The notes beneath the pieces were generated by a model. It was not told the origin of the DNA. It worked only from the letters and a program-made list of their open reading frames with translations, and made no database searches. Both the position numbers and the translations under genes were made by a program. This document shows, in pieces, positions 53,458-62,602 of a DNA stretch of 64,000 bases. The stretch's first letter is position 1; every line of letters begins with the position of its first letter. Source of the stretch: Paenibacillus sp. R14(2021) (lineage in GTDB: Bacteria > Bacillota > Bacilli > Paenibacillales > Paenibacillaceae); the NCBI RefSeq assembly GCF_019431355.1, contig NZ_CP080269.1, positions 930,001 to 994,000 on the forward strand, given 5' to 3'.

Positions 53458-55458
53458 GTGACAGAAGATATAAGTTGGATAAATAAGAACTTAAGTGAGT
53501 ATGCACAAAAAGGAATCTATGTGTATAACTCAGTTTTTTGTGCCATGATCTTGAGAATGGCAGATGTTTTGGATTTCGATAGTGAACGAACACCTCCTAT
53601 TTTATACAATGTGCTGGATCCTCAAGGAATTAGCAAAGATGAATGGGAACAACATTTTAATGTAGATAATTCGAATAAAATAGTATTAAAGGAGGGTGGT
53701 CAAAAAGAAATTGAGTTATTTGGAATGTGTGATAATTCAAGGATACACAGGAAAGTATTGAAATATATTGATTGGATAAATGTGGAAATTGATAATATTA
53801 CAAGTGTGACACGAAACATGAGCAATCAGTATAAAATCGTTATCAGTCCAAAAGTAAATAATCAGATTAAATCTCAAGGATATACTTTTGCGGATTTGAG
53901 ATTTAACGTTAATTTTAAACAAGTAAACAGGTTGTTAATGGGCGAACAAATATACGGATCCAAAAGACTGGGGTTACGAGAACTCGTCCAAAATGCAATT
54001 GATGCTTGTAAAACCAGAAAAGAAATAGAGGATGAAGTAAAGGAATTCGGCGATGAAGAATATACACCTGTAATAAAAATAATATTTGATGCTAATTCTA
54101 ATCAAGTGATCATTAGCGATAATGGAACCGGCATGACTCTCGAGATATTAAAAAAGTATTTATTGAATATGGGTGCTTCTTTTTATACTTCTGATGAATT
54201 TGTACTTAGGAATTTAAAACATAAACCTATTGGTAATTATGGTATAGGATTCTTGGCATGTTTCATGCTCTCTAACAAAGTCATTGTAAAAACTAGACAC
54301 TTCCAGACAGCTAATAAGTACGAAGTTGAACTATTAAAAGAAGACGAATATGTTTCAATAAAAGAAAATGAAGATGTTACAAATCCAGGGACAGAAATTA
54401 TTATGCAATATGATGAATTTATGGGTGTTTGGGATAATGATATTACAAAGGTAAAATCATTTCTTGAGCGTTACTTTATTTCTGATATTGTAAGTATTGA
54501 ATTAATAGATAAGTACCATAGATCACGAATTAATATAACAAATCCCCTAGATAGAGAGGTAAGTGATGCAGGAAATTCTAGCCTTCTTAAAATAGATCTT
54601 TCAAAATATTTAAATGAAGTCGAAGGTCATGTTTATATTAAGAATCCAAGCAATGTAATTTTTAGTAATGCGATAGCTGATATCCCATGCCAAGGAGACA
54701 CATACTTTTTTAATGGTGAAGAATTGCTTGATTTTGAAAAAGCAAACATAAATATCTTGAGTTTAGTTGAAAATGAGGAATTAAAGGTTATAGAGGTTCC
54801 CATCATAGAAGATTCTGATATACTCGACAAGATGATTGAGGTGTTAGGCGATGATGATGAGGCCATTGAAATGTATATCGATAAGCAAGATCCTAAATAC
54901 GTTAGTATTTTAGCTGAGAGCGAATATATAAACACGGCTAAAGAAAAGATTATTTCAAGAAAAGACGACATAATGGACGGCCTTACATTTGATGATTTAT
55001 GTGATTTTGATCAAGATATTAACGCACTTACGAAAGTTGATATAGATAAGTATAGAATTTTTAATAGCATTGGAACGAAAATATTTCTGTTGTTAGGGAG
55101 AAAAATGCAAAGTAGATTTGATATAACTGATGATATGGACGTATATGTAAGAGGTGTTTATGTTAAGTCATTAGCCTTTAATATGGACAATTTTATTCGA
55201 AATTTTAAACCTGATAAATTTAAAGTCAATATAAATATGGAAGGGGTCACTCCAAAAATATCTAGAAATGAGTTTATGGTAGATATCGAGAAGACAATAA
55301 TAGCTTCTATTTATACTGCAATTTGTTTAGGTATATTTGAGTCAATAAGGGATTATGATAAAAAAGAAACTCTAATTAGTTATTTGAAAAAATACTATAA
55401 TAACAAAAATACAATTACTCTAATCAATAAACATTACGCTTCACTACTATCACAATAA
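53458..55458 (+). CDS. HD/Hsp90-like (GHKL) ATPase, 5'-truncated, probable conflict-system protein
   Basis: A 666-residue frame. Residues 1-130 look like the end of an HD-type domain (FCAMILRMADVLDFDSERTP), lacking the leading metal residues. From about 165 there is an Hsp90/GHKL ATPase: LGLRELVQNAIDAC (N box), IISDNGTGM (Asp-x-Gly) and GNYGIGFLACFM (G2 box). The remainder is an Hsp90-like middle region and a C-terminal helical part. HD plus Hsp90 fusions are known from predicted anti-phage systems. GTG 53458 has no ribosome binding site and the frame is open back to 53404, next to an IS4 fragment, so the 5' end was probably lost to that insertion. Very AT-rich, unlike most of the window. Confidence 0.75.
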   Translation: MTEDISWINKNLSEYAQKGIYVYNSVFCAMILRMADVLDFDSERTPPILYNVLDPQGISKDEWEQHFNVDNSNKIVLKEGGQKEIELFGMCDNSRIHRKVLKYIDWINVEIDNITSVTRNMSNQYKIVISPKVNNQIKSQGYTFADLRFNVNFKQVNRLLMGEQIYGSKRLGLRELVQNAIDACKTRKEIEDEVKEFGDEEYTPVIKIIFDANSNQVIISDNGTGMTLEILKKYLLNMGASFYTSDEFVLRNLKHKPIGNYGIGFLACFMLSNKVIVKTRHFQTANKYEVELLKEDEYVSIKENEDVTNPGTEIIMQYDEFMGVWDNDITKVKSFLERYFISDIVSIELIDKYHRSRINITNPLDREVSDAGNSSLLKIDLSKYLNEVEGHVYIKNPSNVIFSNAIADIPCQGDTYFFNGEELLDFEKANINILSLVENEELKVIEVPIIEDSDILDKMIEVLGDDDEAIEMYIDKQDPKYVSILAESEYINTAKEKIISRKDDIMDGLTFDDLCDFDQDINALTKVDIDKYRIFNSIGTKIFLLLGRKMQSRFDITDDMDVYVRGVYVKSLAFNMDNFIRNFKPDKFKVNINMEGVTPKISRNEFMVDIEKTIIASIYTAICLGIFESIRDYDKKETLISYLKKYYNNKNTITLINKHYASLLSQ

Positions 55459-55876
55459 TATAGTTGTCAGCCGTTTCGGCTGCAAGCATAGGTGGCGAAC
55501 GAATGTACCCAGTTGACAGCGGAGGAGCTGGGGATTAGAGGAGCTACGTGAGTCGGATCGAGAAATGGATGTTTATGAAGCCGTAAGACGATGAAGTGAA
55601 GTTTGTCGAGACTGCCTCTAGTGGGCAGTCTACTCATAGCACGAGGTATAGATTGTATTCATCCAGCATGATGAAAAGCATCGGATTATGCGGATCCCGT
55701 AATAGGCTAGACTGATTGAATGTTAATTGCAATAATTTTCCGCAGCTAAGAGAAAACGAAGAAGGGCGAAATTGAAGTGGGCCGGTTTGGACCGGAACAT
55801 GTTGGGATGATCGGACGCAGCTGGAAATTGTCAATTGTGATAATAGAAGTTACCCGAACAATGAAATTCAGTATAT
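55459..55876. other. Stretch without a gene to the left of the sigma-K half
   Basis: No recognisable coding sequence. It has AGCCGTTTCGGCT at 55470-55485 and GACTGCCTCTAGTGGGCAGTC at about 55610-55630, two small hairpins, the second echoing ACCTCTAGTGGCTGCTCG near 53371. If the sigma-K gene is split as proposed, this is the end of the intervening element. Confidence 0.4.
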
Positions 55877-56275
55877 GTGGCAACGTTTGCAGCCCGCTGC
55901 ATCGAGAATGAAATACTTATGCATCTCAGGTCGCTGAAGAAAACCCGCAAGGACGTATCCTTGCACGATCCGATCGGCACGGACAAAGAAGGCAACGAAA
56001 TTACGCTGATCGACATTCTCGGTACGGAAGCTGACGATGTGGCAGATCGGGTTCAATTGAAAATCGAGGAAAGCAAGATTTACAAGAACTTAGACATTCT
56101 CGATGACCGGGAGAAAGAAGTCGTCGTTGGACGGTTCGGTCTCATTACGGGCGGAGAAGAGCGTACGCAGCGAGAGATCGCCAAGGAACTGGGTATTTCG
56201 CGGTCGTATGTGTCGCGCATCGAGAAGAGGGCTTTGATGAAGCTATATCATGAGTTTTATAAGGCGAAGAAGTGA
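55877..56275 (+). CDS. sigK: RNA polymerase sigma-K, C-terminal half (SpoIIIC-like)
   Basis: A 132-residue frame covering about residue 104 to the end of sigma-K, the late mother-cell sigma factor. It has the end of region 2 ([17 protein letters not shown]), region 3 ([19 protein letters not shown]), and region 4 ([36 protein letters not shown]). The N-terminal half with regions 1-2.4 is absent: an in-frame stop lies five codons upstream. The core pentamer AATGA at 55907-55911, inside the IENE codons, is at the position where the skin element joins in B. subtilis. GTG 55877 lacks a ribosome binding site, as expected if the half is expressed only after rearrangement. It could alternatively be a truncated duplicate. 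Confidence 0.85.
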   Translation: MATFAARCIENEILMHLRSLKKTRKDVSLHDPIGTDKEGNEITLIDILGTEADDVADRVQLKIEESKIYKNLDILDDREKEVVVGRFGLITGGEERTQREIAKELGISRSYVSRIEKRALMKLYHEFYKAKK

Positions 56276-56432
56276 ACACCAATGTGGTTGCCTTACAGAA
56301 GATTTTCACCATAAATTTTGGAAACTGCGCAGCTGGTTTAGAAAGACGAAGTGTAGACCCAAAAAACTATATGAGAGTCACTATTTTGGTTGGGAAGACT
56401 CTGGATATAGGGAGCCTAACTGATGAGTATTA

Positions 56433-56480
56433 AATACCGAAAAGCTGCCTCCTTAAGCGGAAGCGGCTTATTGGTATTTA
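56433..56480 (+). terminator. Imperfect hairpin after the sigma-K half
   Basis: AAATACC and GGTATTT form the outer stem with an inner AAGC/GCTT pairing. Weak T run. Confidence 0.45.
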
Positions 56481-56486
56481 TCTAAT

Positions 56487-56759
56487 TTGCAACTGTACGA
56501 CGATGGGTTTTCCTCGGTTGGCATAAAGAGCGTATTTGTTTTACTCGTATTTGCGCTGATGCTGACGACCGGTTGCTCCAATAACAACAATAGATGGAAT
56601 TATAGTGAGGGATATGTAGTTTCGAAAGAAGACGGTAGAGTCTTAGTTGTTCGCAACAGGGTCGATAACATCAAAGCAAATCTTAGCGGAATTTTGCTCG
56701 CGCTGAGCCGGAAGGAAGCGGTCGCAAACGTAATTCGGAACGGGCTGGCAGTCGTTTAG
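56487..56759 (+). pseudogene. DUF3221-type lipoprotein gene, truncated
   Basis: A frame of 90 codons with signal sequence SVFVLLVFALMLTTGC (lipobox TTGC) and then GYVVSKEDGRVLVVRN, the start of the DUF3221 domain. The remaining domain is replaced by an unrelated tail (IKANLSGILLALSRKEAVAN). No clear ribosome binding site. The signal and the KEDGRVLVVR core match the remnant at 17980, so the two are relatives. Confidence 0.55.
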
Positions 56760-56792
56760 GAACCCGCATAAAGAGATCCAATCCGTCAAGCG

Positions 56793-56823
56793 CAAGCCCG
56801 GGATGAAGTTCCTGGGCTTTTTG
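56793..56823 (+). terminator. Terminator
   Basis: AAGCCCGGG/CCTGGGCTT with an eight-base loop, followed by TTTTT. The bases to 56930 hold no gene. Confidence 0.75.
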
Positions 56824-56930
56824 CATGTGCGCAGAAGGCCGGCTTTGCTTTATGTATAAGGGCTTAATGGAATATTAGGATCACCCTAAAAATATTCATA
56901 ACAAAAAACTAAAAATTGCAAAACAGATAA

Positions 56931-56986
56931 TTTACTAATTACTAACAGTTTGCTATAGTAGAAGCGTGGAAATGAAAGCGCTTACC
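56931..56986 (+). promoter_or_regulatory. Sigma-A promoter with downstream cre box for the exporter operon
   Basis: TTTACT at 56931-56936, 17 bases, TATAGT at 56954-56959. The site ATGAAAGCGCTTACC at 56972-56986 matches the cre consensus WTGNAARCGNWWWCA at 14 of 15 positions and lies just past the expected start point, where CcpA would block transcription. Confidence 0.75.
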
Positions 56987-57020
56987 GAAAATGATGCCGC
57001 TTGACGAAGGGAGATTGGTT

Positions 57021-57734
57021 TTGCGTGGATTAGAGGCTTCACGGGATCCGATATTGGATGTCCGCAACGTAACGCGCGTTTTCGGAAGAGGGGATAACAA
57101 AGTTTTTGCTTTAAGAGGCGCCTCGCTCAGCGTCGGCACGGGTTCCTTGATTGCATTAAAGGGGCGGTCCGGCTCGGGCAAGACGACCTTGCTTAATATT
57201 ATGGGCGCGCTGGACGCTCCTAGCGAAGGTTCGATCTTCTACGGCGACAGAGACGGAAGCCTAATGAGCGAACAGCAGAAAAACGAGATGAGAAAAAAAG
57301 AAATCGGGCTGATTTTTCAATCGTTTGCTTTGGTGCCGTACTTGAGCGCATTCGAGAACGTCGAACTGGGACTTCGGATTGCCGGCGTGCCGGCTTCCGA
57401 CCGCAAACGGCTGGCGGAGGAAGCGCTTACCTTCGTCGGGCTGGCGCAGCGTATGCACCACCGCCCGCAGGAGCTGTCCGGCGGCGAGCAGCAGCGGACC
57501 GCGATCGCAAGGGCAATCGCCCACAAGCCGAAGCTGATCTTGGCGGATGAGCCGACGGCCGAATTGGATTCCCGCATGGGCAAACAAATCATTGAAGTAT
57601 TCCGTGAACTGGTAGGCACCGTAGGCGTAAGCGTCGTGCTCACAACCCACGACCCGCACATCATGGATCTTGTCGATCAGGTTCATGCACTGGAGGATGG
57701 ACGAATTGGTTCGGAAAGCATCAAGCGTGTATAA
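57021..57734 (+). CDS. ABC transporter ATPase, MacB/LolD type (first)
   Basis: A 237-residue ATPase. Walker A is GRSGSGKTTLL, the Q loop is near IFQSFALVPYLSAFENVELGL, the signature is LSGGEQQR, and Walker B is LILADEPTAELDSRM. The start is probably TTG 57021 after AAGGGAG; ATG 56991 lacks a site. The layout of the following genes (fusion protein, FtsX permease, second ATPase) indicates export or envelope remodelling with mechanical coupling, as in MacB systems. The next start lies inside its end. Confidence 0.9.
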   Translation: MRGLEASRDPILDVRNVTRVFGRGDNKVFALRGASLSVGTGSLIALKGRSGSGKTTLLNIMGALDAPSEGSIFYGDRDGSLMSEQQKNEMRKKEIGLIFQSFALVPYLSAFENVELGLRIAGVPASDRKRLAEEALTFVGLAQRMHHRPQELSGGEQQRTAIARAIAHKPKLILADEPTAELDSRMGKQIIEVFRELVGTVGVSVVLTTHDPHIMDLVDQVHALEDGRIGSESIKRV

Positions 57735-58740
57735 TGCCCGGGCGCTTGCGCTCGGCGTACTACTCATCGCGAGCTCCGCGTCGGCAGGCTGCAGCCTGCT
57801 GCCGAATGAGCAAGCGCCGTTAAAGCCTCCGCTCGTCAAGCCGGCGCAGGCCGAGGTTCGAACGATCGACGCCAAGAGCGGAAGCATCGTGAAGCAGGTT
57901 GCGGGCTCCGCGACCTTCGTGCCGACGAAGATCGAATACTACCAACAGCAAGGCGCGGGCGTCATTCATTTGGTGGACGTCAGGGCCGGCAGCACCGTTA
58001 AGAAAGGCGACGTGCTCGTTACCCTCGAGAACAACGGGTCCGACATCGAGCTGCTGGAGCGCCAAATCGAATTCGAACGCAAGAAGCAAGCACTCAATGA
58101 CGCGGTCAGAGCCGGAGACGCGGAGAGCACGCATATCGCCAAGCTGGATTTCGAGCTTGCCGAGCTGCTGTACAATAAGGCGAAGTCGAAGGCCGACAGC
58201 AGCGTCATACGCGCCAAAACGGACGGCGTCGTCTCCTATTCGACCGATTTGCAGCCCGGCGATCATTTCGACGCGGAGCGGGTGCTGGCGGCGGTCGCGA
58301 AGCCGAACGGGATGCGGTTGGCCCTCGAGGTAGTCGCCAATCTGGCGCTTGCCGATATTAAGCTCGGGATGGAAGCTGACGTCACTTATAAGGACAAAAC
58401 GTACAAAGGCAAGGTGACGCAGACGCCGGCCTCCGCTCCGGTAACGGCGGACGAATGGCTGCGCGACGAGTACGGCAAGACCGTCTACATCGAGCTGGAC
58501 AAACTTCCCGAAGGCGCCTCATTCGGCGCTCATGCGGAGGCGACGATCGTCGCGGCCCGCCGCGATAACGTCATCGTGCTTCCGAAGAGCGCGATCCGCG
58601 CGTATTTCGGCCGTACGTTCGTTCAGGTGCTGGAAGGAGAGCGGCGCAAGGAGATCGATATCGAGACCGGTCTCACAACCGCAACGGAATACGAGATCGT
58701 GAAAGGCGTTCAGGAAGGAATGAAGATTATTCTTCCGTGA
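57706..58740 (+). CDS. Membrane fusion lipoprotein (HlyD/MacA-like)
   Basis: A 344-residue periplasmic-adaptor-type lipoprotein. The signal ends in SASAGC. The lipoyl/hybrid motif is split around a short hairpin: GVIHLVDVRAGSTVKKGDVLVTLEN before, and RAKTDGVVSYSTDLQPGDHF after, with a coiled-coil segment (LLERQIEFERKKQALND) between. The beta-barrel domain follows. The start is probably TTG 57706, nine bases after GGAGG inside the ATPase gene, so translation is coupled. It bridges permease and envelope; Gram-positive members work with FtsX-type permeases. Confidence 0.88.
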   Translation: MVRKASSVYNARALALGVLLIASSASAGCSLLPNEQAPLKPPLVKPAQAEVRTIDAKSGSIVKQVAGSATFVPTKIEYYQQQGAGVIHLVDVRAGSTVKKGDVLVTLENNGSDIELLERQIEFERKKQALNDAVRAGDAESTHIAKLDFELAELLYNKAKSKADSSVIRAKTDGVVSYSTDLQPGDHFDAERVLAAVAKPNGMRLALEVVANLALADIKLGMEADVTYKDKTYKGKVTQTPASAPVTADEWLRDEYGKTVYIELDKLPEGASFGAHAEATIVAARRDNVIVLPKSAIRAYFGRTFVQVLEGERRKEIDIETGLTTATEYEIVKGVQEGMKIILP

Positions 58741-58765
58741 GCCACCGGGGGGAATCGAGGGAATT

Positions 58766-61648
58766 ATGTCCGTTCTCATCATGCTTCTGCGAAAGATGGC
58801 CAGAAACTATTGGCTCGTCATCTGCTTGTTCAGCGGCATGCTCTTATGCATCGCGCTGACGTCAAGCATGCCGATTTATAAAAACGCCGTGCTGCATCAT
58901 ATGCTCGTGCAGGACTTGGAGCGCAGCTACGAACAGACCGGGGATCATCCCGGGATGATCGCCGCTCAGTTCACCATGCAGACCGACAACGCGAAGGTGC
59001 AGGCGAACGTGCTGAAGCGGTTCAACGCTTATTGGTCCTCGCATATCGCCGGCAGCCAGCTGCTCCATGTAACGCAGGATCAGAAGCTGGTCGAGTCGGT
59101 TCGGTTCGGGCTGACGCCGGCCGACCCTACGCGCGTCGATCCGAACGTGAAACGCAGCGCCAAGCTGGCCATGCGCTCCGGCATCGAAGATCATGTCCGG
59201 CTGATCGACGGCAAACTGCCCTCGGCTGCGAAGGCGAACGGCGTGTACGAGGTCATGATCACGGACAGCGCGCTCGGACAGCTCGGCATGCTGCTCGGGC
59301 AGGAATACGACATCAAGGATTCGAAGGTGAAGGATCAAGCGATCCGCATCAAGCCGGTCGCCGTCATCGTGGAGAAGGATCTGAACGATCCGTTCTGGGG
59401 CATGCAGGATTTGAAGAACGACCAGAACACGCTCTTCCTGCCGGATCGGCTGTTCGAACAGGATTTCATCGCGAAGCGTCCGATCATCATCGGCAAGTTC
59501 GGCGGGACGACGATCGGGGATTATTCGCAATTCGACCTCGATACGGCCGCCTACGTCCTGCAACTGAAGACGAACCTGGCGCCGGACATGATGGGGGCGT
59601 ACAACTATTCGGTCAGCTCCTCCGTCTCGGTGCCGGGCAGCGAGGCGATGACGGCATACAGCGGACGGGAGAAGACGCTGCGCACGCTGCTCTGGTCGCT
59701 TAACGTGCCGCTGTTTATTCTCATCACGTTCTACTTCTACATGGTGACGAGCATGCTCGTCGAGCGCCAGCAGTCGGAAATATCCGTGCTTCGAAGCCGC
59801 GGCGCGTCGCGATTCCATCTCGTTTTGATGTATGCGGCCGAATTCGGGCTGCTCGCCATTGCGGCCTTCGCCATCGGCCCATGGCTCGGCGTCGCCTTTA
59901 CGCGCGTACTCGGATCGACGAGCACGTTCCTGAACTTCGTCGACCGCGGATCGATGAAGGCGGAAATGGATGCCGAGAGCTGGAAATACGCGGCGGGCGC
60001 GGTGCTCGCCGCCTGGGTGCTCAACCTGATCCCGGTCTTCGTCGCAACGAAAAGTTCGATCGTCGACCAGAAGCGGGCGAAGGCGCGTGAAGGCAAACGC
60101 CCCATCTGGCAGCTCTTCGGCGTCGATATCGTGCTGATTTCCGTGGCGTTTTACGGCCATTACGTGTTCCGCCAACGGATGTCGGACCTCGTCAAGCTGG
60201 GGCTTGACGGTAAATCGCTGTCCGCAGATCCATTGCTTTATACGATCCCGACGCTGTTCATTCTCGGCTTCGGCCTTCTGATGATTCGGCTGTATCCGCT
60301 GTTCGTGGCGCTCTTCTACCGGATGGGCCGCAGGCTGTGGGCACCGCAATATTACACGACGCTGCTGCTGGTCATTCGCCGGAACCGCATCTACCACGGG
60401 CTCATGCTGTTTCTGATTCTGACCGTCGGCACGGGCATCTATAATGCCAATACGGCACGCACGCTGAACGTGAACATGGAGGACCAAATCTGGTACGCCG
60501 CCGGCAGCGACATCGTGCTTCGCCAGCACTGGGAAAACGATGCGCCGCCGGCCGCCTCGCCGGTTCCGCAGGCGACGCAGCCGGTGCAGTCGGCGCCGCC
60601 GTCGGACATCATCCATTACTTGGAGCCGCCGTTCGAATTGATCGAATCGCTGCCGGGCGTCGATACGGTCGCGAAGGTGTTTACGAGAGAAGAAGGGGAA
60701 GCCTGGCTGGGCACGAAGAGCGGCAAGGTCAAGCTGGTGGGCATCGATACGGACGCCTTCGGCAATGCCGCGTGGATGAAGGACAGCCTTACGCCGTACC
60801 GGTTCTATGAATATCTGAATTTGATCGCCTCGGATACGCATGCGGTGCTGCTGTCGAAAACCGCAGCCGATTATTACGGCGCCAAAGTCGGCGATACGCT
60901 GGATGTCGGCTGGGAAGGGATTCGTCCGACGCGCCTCGTCGTATACGGCATCGTACCGTATTTTCCGGCATTCAACCCGAATCCGGTCGCTGGGCCTAAG
61001 GAAGGCGACGGGAAGCCTCAGAATCCGATGCTGATCGTCGGCCACTTGGATACGATCCAGAACGAGCTCGGCATGGAGCCGTACGACGTCTGGCTGAAGC
61101 TGAAGCCCGGCGCGAACAGGCAGGCGCTGCTTGACGAGATGGACAAGAGGCAGATCAAGCTCGAGAAGTTCGAGGATACGATCGGCAAAATATCCGAGAG
61201 CCGCATGGACCCGTTCCGGATGGCGATCAACGGAGTCATGACGCTGGGCTTCATCATTTCGCTTGCGATCAGCTTCCTCGGCTTCATGTTCTTCTGGCTG
61301 CTCTCGCTCCAGGGACGCATGCTGCAGTTCGGCATTTACCGCGCAATGGGGATTTCCTTCAAGCAGCTTCTCGGCATGATGACGCTGGAGCAGCTGCTGA
61401 CGACGGGGGCCGGCTTCTTCATCGGCATCGCGACCGGATTCGCCGCTGGGCAAATTTACGTGCCGTTGTTCCAACTTTCCTTCGATCCCGGCCGGATCGT
61501 GCCGCCGTTCCAAGTCATTTCCGATCACGCGGACGTCTTCAGGCTCGGCATCTCGACCTGTTTCATGCTTGCCGCCGCGCTTGTCATTCTGACTTGGCTC
61601 CTGAAGCGGATGAAAATTCACCAAGTGGTCAAGCTCGGGGAGGATTAG
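58766..61648 (+). CDS. FtsX-type ABC transporter permease (large, two FtsX units)
   Basis: A 960-residue permease. One N-terminal helix (about 12-34), a large exocytoplasmic domain, then helices near 305-335, 355-385, 405-430, 455-480, 505-530 and 545-560, a second exocytoplasmic domain (about 570-810, containing a Pro/Ala-rich linker APPAASPVPQATQP) and four C-terminal helices from 812 on (VMTLGFIISLAISFLGFMFF). The layout equals two MacB-type halves fused, which allows function as a single subunit. Start ATG 58766 after GAGGGAA. Three bases separate its stop from the next ATPase. Confidence 0.9.
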   Translation: MSVLIMLLRKMARNYWLVICLFSGMLLCIALTSSMPIYKNAVLHHMLVQDLERSYEQTGDHPGMIAAQFTMQTDNAKVQANVLKRFNAYWSSHIAGSQLLHVTQDQKLVESVRFGLTPADPTRVDPNVKRSAKLAMRSGIEDHVRLIDGKLPSAAKANGVYEVMITDSALGQLGMLLGQEYDIKDSKVKDQAIRIKPVAVIVEKDLNDPFWGMQDLKNDQNTLFLPDRLFEQDFIAKRPIIIGKFGGTTIGDYSQFDLDTAAYVLQLKTNLAPDMMGAYNYSVSSSVSVPGSEAMTAYSGREKTLRTLLWSLNVPLFILITFYFYMVTSMLVERQQSEISVLRSRGASRFHLVLMYAAEFGLLAIAAFAIGPWLGVAFTRVLGSTSTFLNFVDRGSMKAEMDAESWKYAAGAVLAAWVLNLIPVFVATKSSIVDQKRAKAREGKRPIWQLFGVDIVLISVAFYGHYVFRQRMSDLVKLGLDGKSLSADPLLYTIPTLFILGFGLLMIRLYPLFVALFYRMGRRLWAPQYYTTLLLVIRRNRIYHGLMLFLILTVGTGIYNANTARTLNVNMEDQIWYAAGSDIVLRQHWENDAPPAASPVPQATQPVQSAPPSDIIHYLEPPFELIESLPGVDTVAKVFTREEGEAWLGTKSGKVKLVGIDTDAFGNAAWMKDSLTPYRFYEYLNLIASDTHAVLLSKTAADYYGAKVGDTLDVGWEGIRPTRLVVYGIVPYFPAFNPNPVAGPKEGDGKPQNPMLIVGHLDTIQNELGMEPYDVWLKLKPGANRQALLDEMDKRQIKLEKFEDTIGKISESRMDPFRMAINGVMTLGFIISLAISFLGFMFFWLLSLQGRMLQFGIYRAMGISFKQLLGMMTLEQLLTTGAGFFIGIATGFAAGQIYVPLFQLSFDPGRIVPPFQVISDHADVFRLGISTCFMLAAALVILTWLLKRMKIHQVVKLGED

Positions 61649-61651
61649 CTA

Positions 61652-62545
61652 TTGATTACATGCGAAAATCTAGTTAAAATCTATAAAACTGCCGAAGTCG
61701 AAGTCGTTGCGCTGCAAGGATTGAATTTGCAGGTGAACCAAGGCGAAATGGTCGCGGTCATCGGCAATTCAGGCAGCGGCAAATCGACCCTGCTGAATAT
61801 GCTGGGCGGCCTGGACCGCCCTTCGGCAGGCCGATTGACGATCGCCGGCAAGGATATGCTGAAGCTGACCGACAAGGAGCAGAACGTCTACAAACGCGAA
61901 ACCGTCGGGTTTATTTGGCAAAATAAAGCGCGAAATCTCGTACCCTACTTGACGGCGCGAGAGAATGTCGAAATTCCGATGCTGCTGCATGACCGGAAGA
62001 AGAAGCGGCTCCGGGCCATCGAGCTGCTCGAAGCGGTCGGACTCGGTTCGCGAACCGGCCACAAGCTTCAGCAGCTCTCGGGCGGCGAACAGCAGCGCGT
62101 GGCCATCGCCATCGCACTGGCCAACCGGCCGAAGCTGCTGCTCGCCGATGAGCCGACGGGCGCGCTGGATACGCGGACGTCGGACCAAATCATGGCTTTA
62201 CTGCGCAAACTGAATTCCGAGATGGGTTTGACCATCGTCATCGTGACGCATGATTTGGATCTGGCCAAACAGGTGCAGCGGGTCGTGCTCATCCGGGACG
62301 GCCGGACGTCGTCGGAGATGATCCGACGAACGGACGAGCGCGAGGCGGAGGACGCGTCAGGCGAAGAGACGGAGCTCGATACCCATATTGAATATGCCGT
62401 CATGGATCGTTCCGGCCGGATTCAAGTGCCTGAGCGTTACTTGGAAGCCGTAGGCGCCAAAGACGCGGACAAGGTGTTGCTGCGGCTGGAAGAGGATCAT
62501 ATCGTTTTGCGGCCAATTGCGCCGGCGGGCAAAACGGGGGGCTGA
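61652..62545 (+). CDS. ABC transporter ATPase with C-terminal AbrB-like domain
   Basis: A 297-residue protein. The ATPase (about 1-225) has Walker A GNSGSGKSTLLN, signature LSGGEQQR near 143 and Walker B LLLADEPTGALD near 164. After an acidic linker (about 228-248) comes a 40-residue unit, RSGRIQVPERYLEAVG ... KVLLRLEEDHIVLRP at about 253-290, with the swapped-hairpin pattern of AbrB/SpoVT proteins. Such an extension is unusual for this ATPase family. TTG 61652 follows GGGGAGG. It pairs with the FtsX permease. Confidence 0.88.
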   Translation: MITCENLVKIYKTAEVEVVALQGLNLQVNQGEMVAVIGNSGSGKSTLLNMLGGLDRPSAGRLTIAGKDMLKLTDKEQNVYKRETVGFIWQNKARNLVPYLTARENVEIPMLLHDRKKKRLRAIELLEAVGLGSRTGHKLQQLSGGEQQRVAIAIALANRPKLLLADEPTGALDTRTSDQIMALLRKLNSEMGLTIVIVTHDLDLAKQVQRVVLIRDGRTSSEMIRRTDEREAEDASGEETELDTHIEYAVMDRSGRIQVPERYLEAVGAKDADKVLLRLEEDHIVLRPIAPAGKTGG

Positions 62546-62602
62546 GCGATCGAACGAAACGACGACTAAAAGAAAAATAAAACGAGAAACGGGCGGGTCA
62601 TC

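Noticed and set aside
55877-56275. The sigma factor frame as a complete, independent sigma factor
   Set aside because: It lacks promoter -10 recognition region 2 and core-binding residues, so it cannot work without the N-terminal half.
58862-61624. A 920-codon open frame on the minus strand opposite the FtsX permease gene
   Set aside because: It is a mirror of a GC-rich gene; the product is Arg/His/Glu-rich and low in hydrophobic residues, with no domain, while the plus strand encodes a clear FtsX protein.
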